DNA of 64,000 nt, taken from NCBI GenBank assembly GCA_030248215.1, contig JASANG010000442.1, positions 1 through 64,000 on the forward strand, written 5' to 3'. Positions 24,848 to 36,559 of this stretch are shown here, piece after piece. Source of the DNA: Enoplolaimus lenunculus (taxonomy: Eukaryota > Nematoda > Enoplea > Enoplida > Thoracostomopsidae). Made by a program: the position numbers and the translations under genes. The notes beneath the pieces are model-generated. The model did no database searches. It was not told the origin of the DNA and was given only the letters and a program-made list of their open reading frames with translations. Within the stretch, counting starts at the first letter, position 1. Every line of letters starts with the position of its first letter.

Positions 24848-25004
24848 GGGCCCGTAGCCAGAGGGGGCCAGGAGTTGTCTGCGCCATGCAAGACTTTTGC
24901 CACCCTATGAAATTTTCAACCTTGCTTGTAAGTCATAGAAAACCATTGTATGATCTTCCTGAAAAATGTTTGGCACCTGCAGCAAGGTGAGCTGTCTACG
25001 GTCC
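24848..25004. repeat. Family B element
   Basis: GGGCCCGTAGCCAGAGGGGG at the left mirrors GAGCTGTCTACGGTCC at the right. The interior carries AAATTTTCAACCTTGCTTGT, shared with copies at 35226, 45279 and 45714. Confidence 0.85.
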
Positions 25005-25029
25005 TGCCGCTTGTTTGTATGAAATTTCA

Positions 25030-25454
25030 GCCCATGTAAACATAATGGGCGGTAAGTTTTTTGCGGGACTGCAATAGAGTAAGCTTAAGCTTTAGACTGT
25101 TTTTGCTTAGGCGTAGGCTTAGCCTGTGGCTTAGACTTAGGCGACCTATGTAAAGAACAGGGGCGGAACAGTATTATAAGCATATTTCTAAGCCTAAGCC
25201 TAAGCCGAAGCCTGAGCCTAAGCGTAAGAATTAGCATATTCCTAAGCCTACGCTTAAGCCTAAGCCTAAGCCAAGCAAAAAATTAGTCTAAAGCTTAAGC
25301 TTAGTCTATTGCAGTACCACAGAAAAACGTTCCGCCCCTGATCTTCACATGGGCCGACTTAGGCAAAGCCCGTTCTCACGCTTAGTTTTAGACTTAGGCT
25401 TAGGCGTACGAATATTATTGCACTAGTGTTGCGGCCCTGTTCTATTCGTTGGCC
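25030..25454. repeat. Family A element split by a second family A element
   Basis: The left part GCCCATGTAAACATAATGGG...CTTAGACTTAGGC resumes after the insertion as GACTTAGGCAAAGCCC and ends CGGCCCTGTTCTATTCGTTG plus GCC. Flanking nonamers GAAATTTCA and GAATATTCC match at 6 of 9 positions. Confidence 0.8.
25143..25355. repeat. Family A element nested in another, with 9-bp target duplication
   Basis: GACCTATGTAAAGAACAGGG at the left and CCCCTGATCTTCACATGGGC plus C at the right. The nonamer GACTTAGGC stands at 25134-25142 and again at 25356-25364. A 9-bp duplication points to the Mutator-like class. Confidence 0.9.
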
Positions 25455-26257
25455 GAATATTCCATATTTCTGTAAAACGTCATAGTTCTGTAGCTTTGCG
25501 AAGTTTATTTTAATACAAATGCCGAACATTTGTTAACACTTCAAATAGAACTACAATTTAGCAGAGGAATCCATTGATATATCCATTTAGCTCCCAGTCC
25601 TGAATAGTTTTGCCTAAATACATTTTTTAGACGGGCAATTCACTAAGTACGGATAATAATTACTCTCAAACAACGATTCCGATGTCTACCATAAAATATT
25701 GGTTTAATTTCGTACGAAGCTAGACTTGCACTTGCAAATTGTCGGTGCAGGTTCGATCATAAAACAACTTTGAAGTTTTCGTAGCTGCAAATAGTTGACT
25801 GAACTTCATGCTATTAAGTATAAACCGGATTTGCACCTGCATTGCGATTTACGATTCGGAATCTGTGTTTCGGGGTGCTTCCTAAACTATTTTTCAATTT
25901 ACGCAGGGATATTGAATTAATTCAAATATCAAAACTTGTTTGGTATTTTACAATCCATGGCAAAGGTTACTGTACAGTTTTTCATCCATTAAGCACTAAA
26001 TAGAAATCAGAGGATTTGAAAGCGTTTTCAAGTCAAGAAATTTAGATATTTCAAGCAAAGTTTTCTTATGAGCGAATGTTTCTTGCTGCTGAAACTTTCA
26101 TATGCAAGTTTTGTTCATCGGAGAGCTTGGGGCGACAATTTATTCATGATGAATATGCTCAAGAAAGTAATTCATGTGTATCAATAGCCGTGCTACTCGT
26201 ATCAATTTATGGACGTTGCCTGGACTGATTTAATATATAAATTATCGTTCTTACGGC
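25455..26257. other. Intergenic; decayed family L fragments
   Basis: 25716-25830 has ACTTGCACTTGCAAATTGTC and GTAGCTGCAAATAGTTG, like the interior of the element that follows. No exon was seen. Confidence 0.35.
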
Positions 26258-26724
26258 CTATTCCCACGTGCAATTTTTGCAGCGTAAACTCACAGCCGCA
26301 AATTGCCCGAGTTACTTGCAGCTGCAAGTATTTGCAAAAAATATCATTTTTATTCTAAACTTGACATGAATTTTAGAAATTTTCAGATACAAGCAATAAA
26401 GATCAAACATAAGCTATAAATTATCAGTCTAGCCAATAAATGATTAATTAATTCGACTTGCAGGGCTATTCATAAATATGTGTGAATTCTGTGCGTACGT
26501 TTATCATGAATAATTTGCAGCTGCAATTCTACGAATGAATTTTCGAACAAAATATGCGGCTTCAAAAAATTCAAACGACTTGCAACCGTGTTTATACTTG
26601 CGTATTAAATTTATTAGCATGAATTCCGGTGAATTATTTGCAGTTGCGATTTTGTGCCCACACTGGCACATGTCAGTTGCGCGTGCACGTATTTGCTGAA
26701 AAACGTTGCATGTATGAATGGGGC
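26258..26724. repeat. Family L inverted-repeat element
   Basis: GCCTATTCCCACGTGCAATT at the left is mirrored by GTTGCATGTATGAATGGGGC at the right. TTGCAGCTGCAA palindromes recur inside (near 26.32 and 26.52 kb). An end of the same kind (CTTGCACGTCTCAATAGG) occurs near 3.25 kb. Confidence 0.65.
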
Positions 26725-27824
26725 ATAATCCAAAATCTGGAGTTACAAATTTATTTTGCGCCTTCACAATTATGAAAGTTGAAAGCTTTTTTCTCATCTC
26801 TCTAGAAATTCCAACGGGGACCTATCCCTATCCACATTGTATACACCCTGGGGTTTACATACTTTTTGATAGGTTCAACATAACGTGTATTTCTCACTAA
26901 TGAACCAGAACATTCTTATGACATGCCCAACACATTCAACATAATTAATCGCCATAAACGTATCTATTCAGTGCTTAAAAGCAATTAGTGCGCCTGCATA
27001 AAAACCAGGTACATATTGCATTCGCAGAATTTACCATCTGTGATATCACATAGGTGAGTTTTGAGCATTTCAGGCGAAAGCGCAACGAAATGTTGGTCCT
27101 GGGACGCAAAAAAATCACAAGAGTTAAAAAACTAATTAAAAAGCAAATATCAGCTTTTACCAACATTCAAAGTGACGAACCATAAAACATTTTTAAAGCT
27201 TTACTGTACAGCGGTTCTGTTCGCCTCGCCAATATATGTGCCAAGTCTTCGCGATAACAGCTGTGTTCATTATAAATTTAAGCTTTATTTTGTACTATTC
27301 ACGTTGTTTTTTTAAAACTGCTTGCGTGTTGTTTGTTGTTGGATGGTTTTGTCTTGCAAAATTTTTTTCGAGGTTCGTAGAATGATTTTATTAATATAAC
27401 GAAATCCTGGCGAATGCAAAGTGAATCTCAAGCTATAGCTACGAACAAGGGATCCATACGAAAGTGCAGTATTAAGATTTTGTACAAAAATTGCGTTTGG
27501 TTTTTCGATCGCTTCAGACGCGATATATGTTGCGTGGTTCCATGTCATCAATTTCTAGATGAACCACTAGCTAAAAGGGTTTTCAGGAAGTTTAGAGTAT
27601 AGAGCGATGTTGACGTCAAAAACAATAATAAGGAACAACAAAATATCCAAATGTGGTGCAATAGTAAGTCATTGTTTTCGGAGAATTTTCAGAAACCAGC
27701 GTCTTTTATTAAGTAGCTGCATTCAGAGTGAATTGACAAAGCGTTTAATCCAAGAACATTAACGAACCATTTAATTCAATAACTGTAATTCGCTAGATGC
27801 AAGAATCTACGTGCTTAAAGGGCA
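26725..27824. other. Intergenic with a family H end
   Basis: A family H end (AATTTCTAGATGAACCACTAG) closes at 27570 and the related TTTGGTTTTTCGATCGCTTC lies upstream. Nothing else was recognised. Confidence 0.35.
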
Positions 27825-27992
27825 GGACCCATGTATAGATAAGGGCCGTAGCAGTAGTGTTGAATGCTTCTAAGCCTAAATCTAGCCTCCGTGGAACGGT
27901 AAAAGCAGAACTAAGACAAGTTCTAAGCCTAAGCGCTACCTAAATCTAAGCGTACAATGATCTAAAACATAAGCGTACTCTATTCGGGCCCA
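27825..27992. repeat. Family A element, diverged
   Basis: GGACCCATGTATAGATAAGG, then TTCTAAGCCTAAATCTAGCC and further hexamers, closing ACTCTATTCGGGCCCAT. Confidence 0.55.
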
Positions 27993-28171
27993 TCACCCTT
28001 GGATTCGGCCTGATTCGCGTAGGCTCAGGGCCGTGGTTGCGTACCTTCATATTCAGTTGCAGATCCAGAAATTTTTGCTGGGTTGCAATTGCATTAGGAG
28101 TTGAAGCAACGCCGAGAGTGAAGTGCACGAGAGGCTACAGACAGTATTAATATAGTTACTAATACCAAGAG

Positions 28172-28487
28172 TGTATGAGGCAAGAGTATGCAACTCTTGG
28201 GTTTCCACTTGGTACAAAATGTACCAACGGGCGTGGTGTTTTTGGTCGACGCCCTTATTTAGAGTGGGGTCGCTGTCACGTACAATAACCTAAATCAAAC
28301 TACGTGCGAAGCATTTTTAGCGCTGGATACGAAAAGTGCCATGCTTCGCACAGGTTGTACCTCCGTTTAAATAAGGGAGGTATTGGCCAAAAACGCAATT
28401 CCTACCGGATACATTTCTTTCTACACAGAATATACCCAGTTGCACACTCTTGTAAAAAGAGTCATTATTGACTCTTGCTCATACAAA
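28172..28487. repeat. Family G inverted-repeat element
   Basis: GTATGAGGCAAGAGTATGCA at the left mirrors CTCTTG...GACTCTTGCTCATAC at the right. Inner GGTACAAAATGTACC and CTTATTTAGAG blocks recur in the copy at 42724-42965. Confidence 0.65.
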
Positions 28488-28646
28488 ATTTTGGTTTATG
28501 TTGGTGATCGGTCCAGCAAAAGATTCGATGCCTGGACCTCTATATAGTCCTGCTGCTTTAGCATGTTGCAGACAGAGCGCGCAAATCATACTTAGGCAAC
28601 CAAAAATCAAAATATAGGAAGAATAGAGAAAAAACTTTGCCAGCGA

Positions 28647-28913
28647 AGCAAGCTAAAAGCAAGACGCACGTTTAGATTTAAAATATGAAATCTTACCGTT
28701 AAAACTTTACAGTTGGATGGTCTGTTCTGCTTTGGTATGTAAAATATCTGTGTAAAAGTGATGCAAGCAAGAGCTCATTACCAAGAAATTGGGGAAAAAT
28801 CGCAATCAAGGAAAGCTAAAAGAAAGACGTATGTTTAAAGTAGAAAATCTCAACCTAAAAGTTTAGAGTTGAATGGTCTACTTTGGCATGTAAGATAAGA
28901 GTAATGCAACCAA
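28647..28913 (+). repeat. Diverged direct duplication of about 125 bp
   Basis: 28647-28770 and 28808-28913 share AAGCTAAAAG.AAGACG, AGTTGRATGGTCT and GTRATGCAA in the same order with many substitutions, so it is an older tandem duplication than the one in the Pax6 intron. Confidence 0.7.
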
Positions 28914-29368
28914 CAGTTTAAACAGATGAGATGCAATAATGAAAGTTGCAATTCTTTTTGTTCAAGTTTCTGAAAATGGTTTAACGGGAGCAGCCGGTGG
29001 AGTCAATCAATTTCTACTCAAACCAAACTTGGTGCTGCGGGCCCACGTAACATGGGGTGAATTAGAAACAAAGAACAGTCCGTAACCGAATAACCGATGG
29101 TACCCTCTGGACAGATAAAGTATGTATCAGTCCCCCTTCTGTTTGCGTTCAAGCGCTTGGTCTTTTCAACCACTTAGCCTTTACTGTTCTCTACTTGCGG
29201 TTCTTCCCTGAGAGTGAACAATTTGTAAAAACATATGTTCTTTGATATCATTAATTATTATTCAGATTGCACGTTTTGCACTTTTAACATTTTGGCATAG
29301 TGCCATCGAATATCGAAAAAACCAACTCTGAAATTTTGCCTTTTTTCACCAATTACCTATAAAAGCAC

Positions 29369-29553
29369 GGGCTATGTAAAAAGATCAGGGGCGGAACGTT
29401 TTTCTGTGAGACTCCAATAGAGTGGGCTTAAGCCTCAGACTAATTTTTTGCTTGGACACTGCCTTTGGAATAAGCTCATTCTTACGCTTAAGCTTAGCTT
29501 TACGTTAGGAATATACTCATACCACAGCTACGGCCCTGTTCTATACCTTGGCC
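29369..29553. repeat. Family A element
   Basis: GGGCTATGTAAAAAGATCAG and GGGGCGGAACG at one end, ACGGCCCTGTTCTATACCTT plus GGCC at the other, with GACTAATTTTTTGCTT and degenerate TTAGGC units inside. Confidence 0.8.
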
Positions 29554-29930
29554 AATAGTAAAATCAGCTGAATTTTCAAAATGTGGAATATAATTTAAAA
29601 TAAAATAACGTTGGCGTCATATACGATATTATACAGTTAACCAACCTACTGCACAGATTTACAACCAAAAAATGACTGCATTTACGATTACATTTATGCT
29701 TCGACAGTGGTTATAAAACGGTTTTTACCATACTTTACTTCTTTGGTTTGGCAATAAAATAAGTTCGTCAAATTTGAACCATGTTGATGTACAGTTTAAG
29801 TTCACTAGAGATATTGATAGAAAAGCTGTATTATAGGTATTTGTTGATTATAGCACATGTTTGTCAGCAGTTAGCAATAAGTTTTAAACTTTTGAACTAT
29901 TAAATTAAATTAGGTGTTGCATGTATTATG

Positions 29931-30365
29931 CAGGGTCGGAACAGCCTGTCCCCAAATCCCTCATTTGGGTCCCTCACCCATAATGGGGCCCCAACTTCAT
30001 CCGAATGAAACAAAAACCGCCGAAGTTTTGTAATACGTCTGGCTTCTCGCTGGCAAGTTTGGTTTTAAACACTACACAGGCCTTACAATAACACCAGGCT
30101 GCTAATTGCAAACAAATCTTTTCGCAATTTTTAAGTAAGGTGTCCCGTGTGCAGTCTCCCCTGGTTGGAGCATATGAAGATTGTAAATTGTTTTACCTAA
30201 AAAATGAGCTGTTTAGCAACTTTAAAAAATGTCAAAAATATTTCGCGCTGCGCGCGAAGTTAGATTCATTTTAAAGATGGTTTCACTTTATTCTGTATCC
30301 ACATCTATGCTGGGGACGCCTACCCTGGAGTTTGGGGGGCCCTACCCCTGTCTGCTTCGGCACTG
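29931..30365. repeat. hAT-like non-autonomous element with 8-bp target duplication
   Basis: CAGGGTCGGAACAGCCTGTC at the left mirrors CCCCTGTCTGCTTCGGCACT plus G at the right. Flanking octamers GTATTATG and GTTTTATG match at 7 of 8. The plus-strand frame from 30229 runs out of this element into the next and is not a gene. Confidence 0.8.
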
Positions 30366-30475
30366 GTTTTATGTGACGGTTTTTTCTGTCACTGTTGGAA
30401 TTTTCTTTATAGTATGTGCTGTCATTTGTTCGTTTGAAAACATATCACTAACTGCTATAGACATTATAAGCACTT

Positions 30476-30841
30476 ACTATACTGACCCGAATAAGAGAGG
30501 GGACTGATATTTATTTGGCCTCTCCAGAGGATATCTCCCTTGTTATTCTGTTACGGACTGTTATTCATTTTTAACCCGCCCTGCGCGCCGCCCTTCGTTA
30601 CTAATATATATCACAACGATATACTTAGGAATGTACCTTCACAACTTAAGTATGCTTTAAAGTTTCGAACTCAACATTATTTGGTCCTGGAGTCATTTAT
30701 GCGCCATACATAATTAGGAATAATTGACGTTTATGGACTCTAATAAGTGTTTACACTTATTAGGGATACGGACTTCTATTGATTGTGACTCAAAATGGGG
30801 ACCTCCTCTTATTACCCCCTCTTGTTCGGGTCACTACAGTA
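30476..30841. repeat. Family F inverted-repeat element
   Basis: ACTATACTGACCCGAATAAG at the left mirrors CTTGTTCGGGTCACTACAGT at the right. A second copy is at 44311-44740, and a fragment of its interior near 29.06-29.15 kb. Confidence 0.85.
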
Positions 30842-33014
30842 TGAATTAGGTTAAAGATATGAATAGAAGTATTTAGCAATCTGCTTTCAGGAATAATAGA
30901 TACTTGGTTTCGCAAATTGCTGAATTGTGAAATGCATATTGATCTGGTGTCAAATAAATGTAGAAATGTTATGTTTGAATTACTTATCTATATAATTAAA
31001 GCTAAAACGGCGAACGTACGTTTGAGCATATTTCCTAATCAATTTTGCATTCACATGAATAAATATAAAGGAAATGTATTGTAAATAAATGTTGTTTAAA
31101 AATACAATTTAGCGTTAAAAATATTGCAATTTATGTGGACTAGTTGGAGGTTTTGAATTTAGGATCTCTGCAAAACTTTAAAAACACGTAAGTTTTCAAC
31201 GAATGATTTTGTAATTGCCAAGACACACCGATTATGCCTGAGATACGCAAGACTTTGATATTTCCAATTTTTATACACCCAAAGTTACAACCTTTCCAAA
31301 ATCCTGGCTAGTCTATTGCTAATGTACTCACTCGAAAGTTGCAGTTTATTTCGCATCTAAAATTAAATAGAACAGAACTATCAACTTTCTGCTTTCATTT
31401 GTAACAAAATTGAATTCACTATTTCCCTATCAACAGTGTTTTGTAACGTATAGAAAATTTACCTTTTTAAGCTTTTGTTAAAGTTATAGAAACTGCTTAT
31501 CGTTAAGTCTATAAATAACTCTTAAAACTTTGCTAATTTCAGTTTTCTCGGAACTAAACCTCTTGTATGCCGGGAAACATCGTTTTCTAAGTTAACACGT
31601 CAACACAGAACTGCTCAGCTATAATGTGCGAATAATGTGTGGCAAAGTTTTTTAGATTATAGCTTTTACTATTTCGCATTTGAGACAATCAAACTGAGCT
31701 GTCGCTTAGAAAGTCTAAGGATAAATTGTCATGCAAAACGACACAGTTTGTTTTCATGGTAGCTACGTATTTAATTTTTTCAGAGAAAATAACACAAACA
31801 GTAATTTACGTACCTTCCTATGCCCTTTTGGTCGATAATTAATTTTTTGATACGTGTTAATTTGCGCTTTTAAGCTAAATACGTAGGTTCCGGCTTAAGC
31901 TTCCGCTTAAATATAAGAAAAATCAAAGTTCACAAGATATTTAAGACCATTTTTGTACTTTTTGCAAGACATTGTAATTCTTGTAAACAATAGAATTATT
32001 CACATAACAATGGTAATAATGTAAACTTCGCGGAAATTTTGCCAGTAAACTCTAATTAGGTTATTCTTGAATTGTCTGAAACTGGCTTAAAAATAGCCAC
32101 TGATTAATGGGATATGACTAGTGACCTTTTCATCGAACTGCACCGCTGTCCTATATTTAGTCGTTATTTACGCGTCTCGAATTGCTATCAAAACAAGCAA
32201 AAAGACAATAGAGGTCATATTATTTGGCAAAAAGTGTATTTACCAGGAAGTTAAATAACAAAAATAATGCCTCGTGTCCGCTTCTTTTAACCTCGTATAT
32301 TATTTTTGGGCACACTGAGATCAAAATCTATGAATGAAACCTCTATTTTTACACTGTGATTATACCAACTGACTGCAATCACAACAACATTATATAAATA
32401 TATACGATATACATATATATTTATGTATTTATGTATAGCTGTATATTCAAATTTTAAGAAAGTTTTTTTTGACAAAAGTTTGTTCAAACTGGTACGTTAT
32501 AAACAAACCACTTTTTAGGCCAGTTGTGACTCTGGCCCCCGATGCTTATTCGCATCGATTACCCACTCGCGGAAAACGGCTTTACTCACAACAACTTAAA
32601 ACCGACATATGTATACAGTGCGCACACATTGTGGGATTCAGGGTGGTGGTAATTCCTGGCACAAATAGCAATGAGTGTAAAACTTTCGAATAAATCATTT
32701 TTCAACGTTATGGTTTGTGGGATATTTTTGACAGTTTCGTTTATATAGAGTTTTTAGTTGACACAACGTAATAGGTAGTACCGGGCAGCTACAGGTCAAC
32801 ATAAAACTTGGGATTGGTGTCAACGTTTGATGCTGTATCATTTAGGATATAACCATTTATCTTTAAAGCTCATTTCTTGTGATATATACGCTAGCTAAGT
32901 AAATCTCGTTTGTCGGACAAGAAAGGTAATTTTAACGAAGTTCCATGCATATACATCCGTTTGAAAGCTTATCTATGCTGTATTTCGCGTTGTATGGAAT
33001 TCCGTTTTATATAG

Positions 33015-33017
<3 letters not shown>
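30842..33017. other. Intergenic, nothing recognised
   Basis: Very AT-rich. No splice-supported frame, RNA gene or inverted-repeat end was found. Confidence 0.4.

Positions 33018-33097
<80 letters not shown>
33018..33097. repeat. TA dinucleotide microsatellite
   Basis: About 40 uninterrupted TA units. The open frame that reads Ile-Tyr repeats through it is a by-product. Confidence 0.98.
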
Positions 33098-33101
<4 letters not shown>

Positions 33102-33569
33102 ATCTCGTGTGTTATTACTTTCGTTTATAGTGTTCTGGCAAATTTAGCTTTTTGCAATGTTTAGGTTTCGAATGAGAAAAGATTTCGTTAACCTGTTCTG
33201 ATGCAATGCAAATTGTTGTAGATTGCAGATATCCGGTACGTACTACTTAGCTTTATTATAAAACAACATTGTGAATTGGCACAATTTTCGTTCCACTTGT
33301 AACTTAAAGATAGTAAAATTGTTAATTTTTAAACACGTTGTGGATCTGGCGTATTAATTACATAACAGTTTTCCGAAATGTACTTTTGATTTTTGAACTC
33401 GATCCAGAAAACCTTATTGTTGCTTTCCAGCTCTAGAACTTCAAACTGATATCATTAATATACCCGATTTCGGGCTGCTTTGTTAATTTACATCATTCGT
33501 ATTAATATGTTTGATCGATTTGTATTTTTTGAATGATTGTTTACGTAGGCTCCGCGAGTGAAACTCGCA

Positions 33570-34064
33570 GTGGTGTTCGTAGAAAATATATTACAGTGAT
33601 AGCGTAAATTTTAATACAACAATGGCAACAATTTTGCCGTGAAGTTTTTGAACAATGAGTTCTAACAGATCGTGTCATACGGTGCCAGAAAATGAATTTG
33701 TGAATGAAATAATTAATATCCTTATATTCATTTTGTGTTAAGAATGCTAAACACGTGAATCCAAACAAATGTTGTAAAGATTTCAAAGTTGTTATTTGTT
33801 ACGATGGAAAATTTTAATTAACACTAATTAAAATTCTATCGTAACAAATTAAACATTTGAAATCTTGACCAAATTTGCTTGCATTCACGTATGTGGCATT
33901 CTGATAATTAAGTAAAATGGAAATAATTATTTTTCACCAATTCATTTTCTAGCAACCGAACGACGCGATCTGTTAGAACTCATTGTTCAAAATTGCACGA
34001 TAAAATTGTTGCAATTTTTGCATTAAAGTTTACGCTAATCTTTACGAAAAACGGCGTATTGTAC
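33570..34064. repeat. Long inverted repeat with near-zero spacer
   Basis: Two arms of about 250 bp meet at TTTTAATTAACACTAATTAAAA near 33818. Shared segments in opposite orientation include GAACAATGAGTTCTAACAGA, TGTTACGAT, AACAATTTT and AGAAAATGAATT. Arms are roughly three-quarters identical by eye, with no coding frame across. Confidence 0.9.
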
Positions 34065-35225
34065 ATTACATTGAACTTAGCGTCTGGCTTATCTCAAGCT
34101 GTAGGCTTAGTATTGTTCTAAGCTCGCACAAGTGCGAACTTGTTTTTTAGTGGCGGGTCCAAAATTTTTCGTTCGGAGAGAATGATTTTTGTGTTTTGAC
34201 TTTACTGTGATATTCTAAAAACGAACATTGATTCAAGGAAAGAATATTTTACTGCTGTTTAGCTAAAGAAAACATATCAAAAGCTTTTCATAGCAATTTG
34301 CATAACAAAATTTCCTCTACAACAATAAGAGATACGCTTGATAGGGCAATACATTGAACCATTTTTCCTTCATTGGCTCTTGTTCTCTTTCAAAGAAGCT
34401 GCCGTTGAAAAACGAAATGTTTGTCCCAAGACAGTCTAAGACTAAGCATATAATTACTACTGAAAATCAAAGGTACATATAAAGGACTCAGAGCCATCGC
34501 TGGATTCATAAATTTCTGGCAGGGAGCAGGCTGACAAAATTTATGAAACGCAACTTTTACTCCATGCAATATATTTGTCAATTTTTTCGAGAGGAAAATT
34601 GTAATGTAAGGTATAGACCTTACAATTTTATCACAAAACATTTTCCGATGGGGAAGGAATACGTCACCCTCTCCACTCCGCCTCTGCATCCGCTAGTGTT
34701 CAGACCGAAAGCGACCGAAACACCCAAAAGTGTACCGTTTACACAGATTCGCAATTATACTAAAGATTTATTCAGAGTATATAATACTACAATTTATAAT
34801 GTTGCACTTTAAATGAGTATATCACATGATCTATAGCTTTGAATTGCTAAGCCCTTCCGAAATGTACATTTAAATAGTTAAAAATTCAACGCTTATTAAA
34901 AAGTCTTTTACGCATTATGCGCTAAGTATACGCTTGCGCCTCATCACCGTTAATTACTCTGCGCAATACCACTTGGCAACAACTGCAACATTAGCGTTGT
35001 GTAAAACGATCTCAAACATTGCACAAAAAGCAATTCCAAAGTGATTTTTTGCGAGAAAAAAATTGCCGTAAAATCGCTAAAAAATCACAGTGGATATTGC
35101 ACACAGTTTTTAAAATGTATTTTTAAGAGGTTCTTTTATTTTAGATTTGAAATTGCGCTTGTTGATAATAGAAATTAGTTGTTAGCCAACAGCATACAGA
35201 AATTTTGGGTTTGAGTTTGGGTTAA
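34065..35225. other. Intergenic, nothing recognised
   Basis: Overlapping frames on both strands at 34390-34812 have no family signature. Confidence 0.35.
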
Positions 35226-35362
35226 GCCCGTCTTCTGGAATAGTTTTTGCCCCCCCCTAGAAAATTTTCAACCTTGCTTTTAAGTCAACAAAACCCTGGT
35301 GTGCTTCTCCAGAAAATTTTTTAGCCCCTTTTGGCCCCTAGTAGAAGAGCTGGCTATGGGCC
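35226..35362. repeat. Family B element
   Basis: GCCCGTCTTCTGGAATAG opens it, AAAATTTTCAACCTTGCTTT lies inside and GAGCTGGCTATGGGCC closes it. Confidence 0.8.
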
Positions 35363-35525
35363 TAGTGTGAGTTTCCAGGTTTAGGCTAGGGTACAGATAA
35401 TTACGGCAGTCCTGTACAAGTTTTTTTATTTTTTCTAAACAAAAGTTTATAGTGTATCAGTACAAGGGAACAACAGTACTTCAATAAACGCTCGCGTGGA
35501 TATTTTCGATTTCATCTGAGATCTA

Positions 35526-35750
35526 GGTCCATATTCTCACATGCATATAGCACCTATCATCAGTTAGCGATAGGTTTTCAAACTGACGAACATCTGCAAT
35601 TGCAGATATCATAATTGCAACAGAAGTAGGGCAAATCATACTCGAGTAATGCGCTAAATTTTGAACCTCACGCACGATGCTCTGGTTGAAAAGTTACAGG
35701 ACCTATCACCAACTGACGATAAGTGCTACACACATTTGAGAATACGGGCT
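35526..35750. repeat. Family E element with hairpin termini
   Basis: GCACCTATCATCAGTTAGCG plus ATAGG at the left and CCTATCACCAACTGACGATA plus AGTGC at the right, inside CATATTCTC and GAGAATACGGGC. Confidence 0.9.
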
Positions 35751-36400
35751 CTAATTTCAAGCTATGTTTAGAACCAACATGCTGTGGGTTGGCAGGCGTT
35801 TCATATCAACCTTCGTTGATAAAGCAAATATTACTGTACCATTGTTTCGGCGATCCCTCGAATTCCAAACTCTTCATCTGTTTGTAATGTGATCTCTTAT
35901 TTAAGCTGACAACTGTGGCCACAAGAATCCGCAAATTTCCTTATTTACGAAGCGTTAAATGAGTAAGCGGGGCGGCGATTTTTGAGAAACCGGGCATCAA
36001 ATCGGTGTTAGAACCCATGGCCACTATAACTCGCAAATTTGCTTATACGCTTTGCGAACATCAAGACTGATCCTTGCCCCAAGCCACCCTCTGGCTACGG
36101 GTCTGGCGAAAACAGAAAACGATGTAGCCCAGGAGCACATAAGATGCCGAACAAAACATTAATACTCTATTTTATCACAATACACGCATGATATTAACAG
36201 CCAGATTTCGTTAGGTTTACCAAACGAGTGTATACATATAAAGCTCTGATTGCATTTTCAAATCGAGATTTCGAGGTACGTTGAACGAATACCAGTGGTT
36301 CGTTTAAGTCACAGTTAGCAAATGCGATAAATATACATTGATTGATCAGAAATACAATATATACTTTTTTTACGTGCAAAGGTTTTTTACATATCATACA
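35751..36400. other. Intergenic; possible decayed family B end
   Basis: CCCTCTGGCTACGGGTCTG at about 36.1 kb resembles a family B end. GGCCAC...CGCAAATTT is repeated at about 35.92 and 36.02 kb. Nothing else was recognised. Confidence 0.3.
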
Positions 36401-36559
36401 GGTCCGAAGCCAGCTCACTTTGCTAAGGGAGCTAAATATATTTCAGGAGCGTCGTACAATGGTTTTCCATGACTTAAGAGCAAGATTTATAATTTTCTAG
36501 GGGGCCACGATTATTCCTGTGCGAGACTGAAACCCCTGGCCTCTCTTGACTACGGTTCC
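36401..36559. repeat. Family B element, reverse orientation, diverged
   Basis: GGTCCGAAGCCAGCTCACTT at the left and CCTCTCTTGACTACGGTTCC at the right. The ATTTTCTAGGGGG interior fits the reverse of the other copies. Confidence 0.65.

Noticed and set aside
30229-30507. 92-residue frame with a membrane-like segment
   Set aside because: It crosses the right end of one transposon and the left end of another; no conserved motif.
32945-33130. Frame with an Ile-Tyr repeat protein
   Set aside because: It is a direct translation of the TA microsatellite.
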